A stretch of DNA of 34,826 nt from CAWEPK01 sp049521495 (GTDB taxonomy: Bacteria; Desulfobacterota; Syntrophorhabdia; Syntrophorhabdales; WCHB1-27): NCBI GenBank assembly GCA_049521495.1, contig JBEKOT010000010.1, forward strand, positions 1 to 34,826. Reading direction: 5' to 3'. The notes beneath the pieces were generated by a model. The model was given only the letters and a program-made list of their open reading frames with translations. It ran no database searches and was not told the origin of the DNA. Positions 8,534 to 15,180 of the stretch are shown one piece after another (position 1 is the stretch's first letter; each line of letters opens with the position of its first letter). The position numbers were made by a program, and so were the translations under genes.

Positions 8534-8575
8534 GGATGGAGGCGCTCGCTGTTACCAACGCCCGCGCCTCCATCC
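8534..8575 (-). promoter_or_regulatory. Perfect 12-bp inverted repeat between livK and livG
   Basis: GGATGGAGGCGC (8534-8545) pairs exactly with GCGCCTCCATCC (8564-8575) around an 18-base loop, in the 73-bp gap after the binding-protein gene. No T-run follows, so it is not a classic terminator. Such hairpins in binding-protein operons usually act as an RNA stabiliser or partial terminator that keeps the binding protein in excess; that role is inferred here. Confidence 0.65.
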
Positions 8576-8593
8576 CCGTCCTTCACAACCGGA

Positions 8594-9904
8594 TCAATAA
8601 GGCTTCGGGAAAAGGGGTTGGGCCGTGCTCGCCACAAAATCGTGCTTTGAAAAGATGATTTTCAGCTCCCATTTTTCCGGCTTATCCGTCTTGAACCACT
8701 GCCCGAACATGAGCGGGCCGCGGTTGAAGTGGTTATCGTCAAACTTGACCCTGTGGCAGATCGTCGGCAGGTCCGTCTGGGCAAGGGCCGCATTCACCTT
8801 CTCCGCATCGACGGTGCCGGCCCTCTGAATGGCGTCAACCAGCACTTGCAAAGAACGATAGCCGGGGCCTATGGCGCGGTTCAGCGGCTGCTTCTTTTCC
8901 GCGGCCCACTTTTCTGCAAGTGATGCAGGCGTAGTATCGCCGAAGCCGGGCGACTCCTTCATCGAGGGGTCCCACCAGACCTCTGTGCTGATGCCCAGAG
9001 GCAGGTCTCCTCCCCAGGCGGAGATGTCCTCGTAATAGAGGGCGCCTCTTCCGATAGAGACCATTTTCGGCTTGAACCCGAGGGAGTTTGCCTGCTTCCA
9101 CACAGCGCCGAAGAACGGCCCGGGGCAATTGCCCCAGAGTATTTCCACTTTGGCGTCTTTCCAGGCCTTGATGGTGGAGGAAAAATCGGTTGTCTCCAGA
9201 GGGATGAGCCCGAGATTTTTGTCAAGGCCTACCACTTCGTAGCCTGCCTTCTTCAGGGAAGGTCCGAACAGGGCGTACCAGCCCCTCCCATCCGGATCGT
9301 CCGAGCAGATGATGCCCACCTTCTTGTTGGTCTTCCCACCGAAGAGGTCGAGCATGGCCATCCACGTATCCACAATGGTGTAACCAGGCTTCGCCCGGAA
9401 GTCCCCGGCCGGGACCGGGCTAACGATGGCAAACAAGCCCGTAGCCCACGTATACTGCCACTTGGTCGGCGTTTCTTGTCTCATGGCAGCCCAAGGTTCC
9501 TCCGGACCGGTCGAGGTAACGTAGACGACCTTGTGCTTCTCCACCGCCTGGGATACGCCGGGGTGCATGGGCGGCGGTTCGTCGCCGCTCACGATGAAAT
9601 TGACCTTGTCCTGAACTATCAAGCTGTCGGCCAGCGCTCCCGCCTTGTTAGGATCACTCTCGTTGTCGACTATAACGAGCTTTATGGGTATCTTCTTGTT
9701 CCCTACCTTGACCCCGCCCTGTTTGTTGATGTCGTCTGCCGCTGCTTTGATGCCGAATACGCCGCCTTGTCCAAAGGCCGCGTACATGCCCGTCTGGGCC
9801 TGGATAACACCTACCTTGATCTCCCCCGACTCTTTCTTGCCGCAACTTGCGGGAAAGAGCCCCGCCAACATCAGCAACACTACAAAAAACCATTTCTTTT
9901 TCAT
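8594..9904 (-). CDS. livK: HAAT-family ABC substrate-binding lipoprotein (LivK/LivJ-like)
   Basis: A 436-residue periplasmic binding protein (Peripla_BP_6 fold). The N-terminus MKKKWFFVVLLMLAGLFPAS precedes Cys21, a lipoprotein signal; the lipobox PASC is slightly off consensus (Pro at -3). The mature protein begins with KVGVIQAQTG, followed by a type I periplasmic binding fold with repeated alpha/beta units. The start at ATG 9904 is supported by AAGGAGGGG right upstream; the open frame runs nine codons further to 9931. At this size and in an anaerobe an aromatic acid, amide or short-chain acid ligand is as likely as an amino acid. First gene of the livKGFHM operon. Confidence 0.92.
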   Translation of the reverse strand: MKKKWFFVVLLMLAGLFPASCGKKESGEIKVGVIQAQTGMYAAFGQGGVFGIKAAADDINKQGGVKVGNKKIPIKLVIVDNESDPNKAGALADSLIVQDKVNFIVSGDEPPPMHPGVSQAVEKHKVVYVTSTGPEEPWAAMRQETPTKWQYTWATGLFAIVSPVPAGDFRAKPGYTIVDTWMAMLDLFGGKTNKKVGIICSDDPDGRGWYALFGPSLKKAGYEVVGLDKNLGLIPLETTDFSSTIKAWKDAKVEILWGNCPGPFFGAVWKQANSLGFKPKMVSIGRGALYYEDISAWGGDLPLGISTEVWWDPSMKESPGFGDTTPASLAEKWAAEKKQPLNRAIGPGYRSLQVLVDAIQRAGTVDAEKVNAALAQTDLPTICHRVKFDDNHFNRGPLMFGQWFKTDKPEKWELKIIFSKHDFVASTAQPLFPKPY

Positions 9905-10257
9905 ATGCCCCTCCTTCTTGATCCGGCTCACGATTCCCCTTGTCCCGCTTCTGGATCTCCGTTCCCCCGCTTCGCGACCTCTCCGGCCTTTTCCTACGGA
10001 GCTTTCAAATCCGGTCGATCACTCGGCTCATGTATCCTTTATCACTTGTAGTATTGCAATTCAAGCGAAATGTTAGCATCACCCTTTCCTCATAAGCTGC
10101 GAAAGAAACTTCCTTCGAGCATGCTTGTTGACAAAGGGCCGCAGACCGGAGCATAGTTTTTTTCATAGTCGGGGGGCGGATCGCAAGAGAATCGCGCGCT
10201 TCCGCAGTTAATTGCATCAGGCGCAAAAAAAACGCGGCCTGCGGCCAGGGAAGGACC
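9905..10257. other. Divergent intergenic region, 353 bp
   Basis: This gap separates livK (-) and the glycosyltransferase (+) and must hold both promoters. For livK I see its ribosome binding site (AAGGAGGGG) and only weak promoter-like boxes (TTGCAA with GATACA, about 10040-10066 on the minus strand). For the plus strand a better promoter is listed separately. Small open frames here show no family resemblance. No strong operator palindrome was seen. Confidence 0.5.
10128..10157 (+). promoter_or_regulatory. Candidate promoter of the GT39 glycosyltransferase
   Basis: TTGACA (10128-10133), 18-bp spacer, CATAGT (10152-10157; four of six consensus bases), followed by a run of T. Transcription would start near 10164, giving an untranslated leader of about 95 bases before ATG 10258. 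Inferred from sequence. Confidence 0.4.
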
Positions 10258-11943
10258 ATGGACAGAAGGAGCAGACAATTAAGCACTTACTTCATGTTTC
10301 TCGTTATTGCGGTGGCGCCCCTTTTCTTTCTGGGTCTTTCGAACCACGGACTATGGACGGCCGATGAGCCCAGGGTCGCCGAGATCGGCCGTGAGATGGC
10401 GCTCTCCGGCAACTTGGCGGTCCCGACGCTCGATCGGAGGCCCTTTCTGGAAGAGCCGCCTCTTTATTACGCTTCGTTGGCGTCCGTCTTCAAGCTGTTC
10501 GGCGGCGCTTCCGACAGGATAGTAAGACTGCCTTCCGCAATATTCGCCCTCGGCGGCGTGGTTGCTCTTTTCTTCCTGGGCGCCACGCTCTTCGGACCGA
10601 GGATCGGGTTCTTTTCAGCCTTCATCATGGCCACCTGCGGCGAGTATTTCCGGGTGGCCCATTGGGTGATAGTCGACAGTGCGTTGACTTGCTTCGTCGT
10701 TCTCGGGCTTACCTTCTTCATAACGGCATATTTTCAGCAGGAGCGCCGGAAAAGGGTCGTTCTTTACAGTCTCTGCTATTTCTGCTGCACCCTTGCCTTC
10801 TATGCCAAGGGTCTTGTCGGTATCGCGATCCCCGGCCTGGCGGTTCTTACGTTCCTGCTATTCGAGAAGAACCTCAAAGAAGTCGCGAGGATGCACATCT
10901 GGCTGGGAGCCGCCATCTTCGCAGCTCTCGCCCTTCCATGGTTTATCGCGCTTTATAATCAGGGAGGCGTTGAATACCTCAAGGTTTTCCTTGTCCATAA
11001 TCACCTGGAAAGGTTTGCCGGGGGATCTACGGGCCACCACCAGCCTTTCTACTATTACTTGACCCAGTTCCCGGGAGGTTTTCTACCCTGGAGCCTCCTG
11101 ATCGTGCCGGTTTTTCTGGCGAGCTTCCGGAAAGTGAGGGCATTGAAGGGCAAAGAAAAAAGCGGCCTGCTCTTCGCGCAATGCTGGTTCATAGCGGGCC
11201 TTCTCTTTCTCAGCATTGCGTCAACGAAGCGCGTGCTCTATCTGATGCCAATCTTCGCGCCGGTTTCCATGCTTACCGCCTGGTATATAGATGCAACATT
11301 GGCCAGGACGGCACCGAGATGGTCCGAAAGGTTCTTTGAGGGGCTCTTCGGTCTGGCGCCTCTGATAACAGGCCTTACCGTTGTTCCTGCCTATATCTAC
11401 TTCCTGAGAAAGTATTCGCTGGCCGTTCAATTGCGCGAAGTCTTACCTATCGCGTCCTTCTCCCTGGCTGCCGTGCTCCTTGCAATTGCGGGTCTCCGGT
11501 TCTACAAAAAGGACGTGGGAAGGCTCTGGTTCTTCTCGAGCGCCTCCGTCTTTTCGCTCCTTCTCCTCGGGCTCGTAACGGCCTTCCCTATCCTCGACCG
11601 ATACAAGAGCTTCGTCCCTTTCTGCAACGACATAATCGATAAGGTACCGGCGACCGTGAATCTGTACTCCTACCAGCCGGACGAGACTTTGAGAGGGGCA
11701 GTGCCCTTTTACACCGGACGCTTCCTTGCCGAGACGGAAACGATCGCCTCGCTCCGGAAGGCAGCGGAACGGGAGGGGAAGATCTTCGTGGTTATAAGGG
11801 ATTCGAGAGGAAATATGGAAAGGGAGATCCTTTCTACGGGGCTGTTTTCCGTGCTCTCAAGGCGGGGAATAGCCCCCGATCGCTCCCTGCTGCTCCTGTC
11901 AGGCGCCTCGCCTGCCGCGCCTTCGGCGCGGCGCTTGCCTTGA
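10258..11943 (+). CDS. GT39 glycosyltransferase, ArnT-like (PMT_2 family)
   Basis: A 561-residue integral membrane glycosyltransferase using a polyprenyl-phosphate sugar donor. After a first helix (10-27) comes the periplasmic motif TADEPRVAEIGREM (34-47), whose Asp36-Glu37 pair is the catalytic/metal signature of ArnT and related enzymes. FLEEPPLYYA (63-72) is the second family motif. About eleven further hydrophobic segments follow, then a short soluble C-terminal domain. ArnT adds aminoarabinose to lipid A, but relatives decorate proteins, glycans or other lipids, and no arn genes lie here. GGGAAGG precedes the ATG. The last codons (SPAAPSARRLP) derive from a GC-rich palindrome found again at 19.75 kb, so the C-terminus may have been altered by a repeat. 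Confidence 0.85.
   Translation: MDRRSRQLSTYFMFLVIAVAPLFFLGLSNHGLWTADEPRVAEIGREMALSGNLAVPTLDRRPFLEEPPLYYASLASVFKLFGGASDRIVRLPSAIFALGGVVALFFLGATLFGPRIGFFSAFIMATCGEYFRVAHWVIVDSALTCFVVLGLTFFITAYFQQERRKRVVLYSLCYFCCTLAFYAKGLVGIAIPGLAVLTFLLFEKNLKEVARMHIWLGAAIFAALALPWFIALYNQGGVEYLKVFLVHNHLERFAGGSTGHHQPFYYYLTQFPGGFLPWSLLIVPVFLASFRKVRALKGKEKSGLLFAQCWFIAGLLFLSIASTKRVLYLMPIFAPVSMLTAWYIDATLARTAPRWSERFFEGLFGLAPLITGLTVVPAYIYFLRKYSLAVQLREVLPIASFSLAAVLLAIAGLRFYKKDVGRLWFFSSASVFSLLLLGLVTAFPILDRYKSFVPFCNDIIDKVPATVNLYSYQPDETLRGAVPFYTGRFLAETETIASLRKAAEREGKIFVVIRDSRGNMEREILSTGLFSVLSRRGIAPDRSLLLLSGASPAAPSARRLP
11914..11932. repeat. GC-rich palindrome inside the glycosyltransferase 3' end
   Basis: GCCGCGCC-TTC-GGCGCGGC, a perfect 8-bp stem with a 3-base loop, lying in the last codons of the glycosyltransferase. 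The inner 17 bases recur exactly at 19750-19766 in the MITE-like element. It could also act as a hairpin near the end of the message, but no T-run follows. Confidence 0.6.
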
Positions 11944-12041
11944 CCGCCGGCCCTGCTCTTAAACCAAGCTCTCGCCAATAAAGCCGTGAGGCAAAGCACC
12001 GACAAGAGAATCCTCACCTTGACCCGAAGCTTCGCTTTGCG

Positions 12042-13343
12042 TCAATTGAAGACTTCCTGCCAGTCGATCACCGTGAACCCCGTTATGCCTCCAGTGGTCA
12101 TGTTCTTGAGGCTCACGTCGTAATGGAAGCTTGCGGTACCCGTATCGGTCACCGTTTTGCCCCTGGCCGCGCCCATGAAATTGCCGCCTCCGCTAACGGA
12201 TATGTCGGTGAGCGGTGCATATATCGCGCCGGTGAAGCCCGAGCCGCCGCTCAGGTTCACGCCGTTGCTCCCACTATTGGAATCGTAAATGACAAGGTTG
12301 GTCGGAAGTCCCTGATTGACGACCCCACCCCCGCTGTCGGAGATCGTGCCCGTGACGTACATGGTCACCTTCGCGGTGCTTTGGATGATGAAGGCAGCCT
12401 GTCCCGATATGGAAAGGTTCCCGTCGATGAATACGGTTATGGCGCCGGTCCCCGCGACCGTCAGGACGGAATGCCCGGAGAGATCCACGCCGCTCAGGTA
12501 CACGGTCCCGGGCGCGGTGAAAGTCTGGGTGGCGTTACCGCTAAGTTGTATTCTAGTAGGGGTGCCTCCCGGCCTGTTGGCTGAAACGAGATTGGCCACG
12601 TCCAAAGTGTCGCAGGATGAAGTCGGCTGGTGCTGGAGCGTAGTGCCGTGGACTGCCGCCCCGCCGCTCGTCGTGACTACGCCCGTAGCCGACGCCGTAC
12701 CGTAGATATCGGCACCGCCCGACAGGGTGATGTTGCCGTTCGCCGTGCAGGTCTGCGCGTAGTCTGCGCTGCCTGCATAGCCCCCAGCACCGACCTGCGA
12801 CGCATAACTGCCCTTTGATGAATCATAGCTGTCTATGATCGCCCGTCCGCTGACGGAGATGTTGCCGCAGCCGACTACGCCGGCTGTAAAGGGCGAGGCC
12901 CTCGTGAGGCTGACGATTATCTGCACAGTCTTCTGCGCACCTTTCGCGGGCCCATCGTAACCGGTCGACCTTATAGCGTAATAAGGGTTCCCGCTCCCGT
13001 CCGTCACGACACTGCCGCCCGATACCCAGTGCGTCACCGTAAAGCTGTTCGTGAAGTCGGAGCCGGCCGAGGAATAGCTGTTGCCTGAGTTCCACGTGGG
13101 GCTGTTCGTTGCCGTATCCACTATGGCGCCGCTCAGAAACCTGGATATGGCGTCCTGCGTCCCTGCCTCGGCTGCATAGAACGCCTGCTTCGCCGAAAGG
13201 TAATTGCCCGACAGCCACCTTCCCCCGGTGGAAGTCTGCGACGAGGCGAGGGCGACCATGGCAACGATAAAGACGATTATGACCACAAAAATAAGGGCGA
13301 AGCCTTTTTCGTCCCGCCATTTTTCCCCCATATCGTGTTCCAT
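12042..13343 (-). CDS. PilX-like minor pilin with large repetitive C-terminal domain
   Basis: A 433-residue protein; I place the start at ATG 13343 (GAGGAA eight bases upstream, two bases after the previous stop), not at the upstream end of the open frame. Residues 14-34 (GFALIFVVIIVFIVAMVALAS) form the hydrophobic helix and QAFYAAEAG (53-61) is the PilX N-terminal motif. The rest is Gly/Ser/Thr-rich with recurring short units such as NISVSGRA, NITLSGGA, NLSISGQA and DISVSGGG (near 160, 203, 308 and 380), suggesting a beta-helical, surface-exposed region (DUF7305-like). It is over twice the length of typical PilX (about 170-200). It probably sits at the tip of a type IV pilus or pseudopilus and may contribute to adhesion; function inferred. 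Confidence 0.75.
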   Translation of the reverse strand: MEHDMGEKWRDEKGFALIFVVIIVFIVAMVALASSQTSTGGRWLSGNYLSAKQAFYAAEAGTQDAISRFLSGAIVDTATNSPTWNSGNSYSSAGSDFTNSFTVTHWVSGGSVVTDGSGNPYYAIRSTGYDGPAKGAQKTVQIIVSLTRASPFTAGVVGCGNISVSGRAIIDSYDSSKGSYASQVGAGGYAGSADYAQTCTANGNITLSGGADIYGTASATGVVTTSGGAAVHGTTLQHQPTSSCDTLDVANLVSANRPGGTPTRIQLSGNATQTFTAPGTVYLSGVDLSGHSVLTVAGTGAITVFIDGNLSISGQAAFIIQSTAKVTMYVTGTISDSGGGVVNQGLPTNLVIYDSNSGSNGVNLSGGSGFTGAIYAPLTDISVSGGGNFMGAARGKTVTDTGTASFHYDVSLKNMTTGGITGFTVIDWQEVFN

Positions 13344-13345
13344 GA

Positions 13346-14059
13346 CTAATTCCTCGCTGTCGCAGATGATTGAAGCGTCGTTGTCCCCACCACCCTGGTG
13401 TCGGGTTCGGCGCCCGCCGTTTGCGCGGTGATCGTTATATCGAATTGGTTCGCGTACGTCCCGTCCTGCTGAACCTCGAAGCAAGTGATGCGGTCGCTGA
13501 GAGTTGCTGCCGCGGAGCCCGAGCTGACGTTTTGATATTGGAGGTTGGTGCCTGCAAGCGAGACCTGCCTGTAAGAGATTATCTTATAGACCGACGTCGC
13601 ATCGGGCGTTGTCGCCCAGCTAGGGCTTACTGCAAGCTGATTGGCCGTGTTCGACGTGATTGTGGATGTCTGGCCCACTCCGGTCCCGCCTGTTATCACT
13701 ACTGTATAGCCTTGCCATTGCTGCGATGTCCAGCTTTGAGCCGTATCGTTGAGCGTCCCGGGCGTGTTTGTGCCTGTCGACACGCCGCACGTCTCGGCAT
13801 AGGGCAGCGTGAGGACGCTGTTGCAGCCCGTTCCGGCTATGACGACAGGGGGCAGGACCGTCGCCCCCTTTGTCATCCTGGTCACGAAATCCATTGCGGT
13901 CCTCAGGTTATCCTCCACGGCCAGCCGCTCTTTTTGTCCTTTATAGGCGCCGTTTTGGACCAGGAAAAAAGAGCCGGCTGCGGCGATCGTGAGCGAAGCC
14001 GCCACCAGGGAGACAAGCGTCTCAACAAGCAAAGATCCCCGTTTAGGGTTCCCCGTCAT
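13346..14059 (-). CDS. PilW-like minor pilin
   Basis: A 237-residue prepilin. The start at ATG 14059 overlaps the upstream stop as ATGA. The prepilin peptidase site is KRG|SLLVETLVSL (Gly8, Glu13 at mature position 5) followed by a hydrophobic helix to about residue 33. Residues 103-160 contain GGTGVGQTSTITSNTANQL...PDATSVYKI, a short beta module also common in phage structural proteins. It belongs to a four-gene minor pilin operon; such proteins prime pilus assembly at the inner membrane. Confidence 0.8.
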   Translation of the reverse strand: MTGNPKRGSLLVETLVSLVAASLTIAAAGSFFLVQNGAYKGQKERLAVEDNLRTAMDFVTRMTKGATVLPPVVIAGTGCNSVLTLPYAETCGVSTGTNTPGTLNDTAQSWTSQQWQGYTVVITGGTGVGQTSTITSNTANQLAVSPSWATTPDATSVYKIISYRQVSLAGTNLQYQNVSSGSAAATLSDRITCFEVQQDGTYANQFDITITAQTAGAEPDTRVVGTTTLQSSATARN

Positions 14060-14427
14060 GACGGCCTCGCCAGGTACGCCGAGATGGCGATGTGGTTGTT
14101 GGCGCTCCCCCAGGCCACCGTCACGGTTACCTCCCGCAGCGCATTGGCCGTGACGTCCGTAACGACCCATGAACGATTATAGACGACACCGTCTACCGTG
14201 ACGCTGTCGCTGCCGTTTGCGACATTGGTGTAGCCTGTGCTTTTCAACTGCTCGACCATAGCTTCAGCCGAGGCGGCCGCCGCCGAGGCAGTCCTGCTGT
14301 TGGCATCGTTTAAGATAGACGAGGTGAGCAACGGGGCTGTCCCAAGAAGCGCAATGACGAAGAGCACCAGCGCTATCAGGATCTCCAGCATCGAAAAACC
14401 TTCAGGCTGTCCCGTACAGGCTTTCAT
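14056..14427 (-). CDS. pilV: PilV-like minor pilin
   Basis: A 123-residue prepilin with a short leader cut after Gly10 (EG|FSMLEILIALVLFVIALLG); Glu15 is the mature Glu5 needed for assembly. The first 25 mature residues are the hydrophobic N-terminal helix and the remainder a small globular domain. ATGA overlaps at both ends (14424-14427 with the gene before it, 14056-14059 with the next) show translational coupling. The PilV label rests on N-terminal pattern and position between the FimT-like and PilW-like genes. Confidence 0.8.
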   Translation of the reverse strand: MKACTGQPEGFSMLEILIALVLFVIALLGTAPLLTSSILNDANSRTASAAAASAEAMVEQLKSTGYTNVANGSDSVTVDGVVYNRSWVVTDVTANALREVTVTVAWGSANNHIAISAYLARPS

Positions 14428-15005
14428 AGGCTGCCTACCGCCCCCGTCCAGCTTACCGAAAATGACACGGACTTCGCTGAGCCGCTGACGGTAACCGTTG
14501 TGCTCGTCCCCGGCGTCGGGGGCTGCTTCATGCCCATGCTGTTGAAGGTCAGAGTCGTCGGGCCGTTGAAGGAAACCGTAACGCCGGGATAATTGCCGGA
14601 AAGGTCGCGGGAGAACGTGCGGTTGACGGAGAGACCGTCCGTGTAAGAATAGCTATAGGCGGAAGGGCCCGTCAATGCGACGCTGACCGACTGGTTAGCC
14701 TTTATCGCGGACATTTTCGCACACTGAATGTCGGACCATACGACCCTGGCCGCCGCCTCTACCCTGTAGCTGTTCAGAAAACCGGAGAAGGAAGGCAGCG
14801 AAAGGCCGAGTAGGACGCCGGCGAGGGCTATCGCTGCGAGGACCTCGACAATCGAAAACCCCCTCGGCGGCGCGCCCCGTCCCTCTTCGCGAGCAGGCCG
14901 CGCCCGCCCATGGCGGGACTCGGGGGACTTTCCGCCCTGTACTTGAAACTCGACGCCCACGGGACTCCTGTCCGTCATTTGCTTTAACGTCATAGCAAGA
15001 AGCAT
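14424..15005 (-). CDS. GspH/FimT-like minor pseudopilin
   Basis: A prepilin with the cleavage site RG|FSIVEVLAAIALAGVLLGL at Gly49/Phe50 (from the first ATG) and mature Glu5, then a GspH/FimT-type globular domain. The leader is unusually long: 49 residues from ATG 15005. A GTG at 14960 with AGGAG upstream gives a 34-residue leader and may be the true start. The extra leader codons contain a CCCGCC-CAT-GGCGGG palindrome (14903-14917), suggesting inserted repeat sequence. First gene of the minor pilin operon, divergent from the acyl-CoA synthetase. Confidence 0.75.
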   Translation of the reverse strand: MLLAMTLKQMTDRSPVGVEFQVQGGKSPESRHGRARPAREEGRGAPPRGFSIVEVLAAIALAGVLLGLSLPSFSGFLNSYRVEAAARVVWSDIQCAKMSAIKANQSVSVALTGPSAYSYSYTDGLSVNRTFSRDLSGNYPGVTVSFNGPTTLTFNSMGMKQPPTPGTSTTVTVSGSAKSVSFSVSWTGAVGSL

Positions 15006-15180
15006 ACCAGACGGATCCTTAGTAAATTTGCGGGGATCGGGTCGTCGGGCAAAGCAGGGGTGGGCGTTTTTGGCTCAGACGCAACTGGAGAGCGTTCTCG
15101 TTCCGCGCACTTCTTTACTCGTCCCTCCTGGTTGGGGTACCATTATAGCGTCTGCGGCAGGAAGGAGGTTTTGAAGGCCC

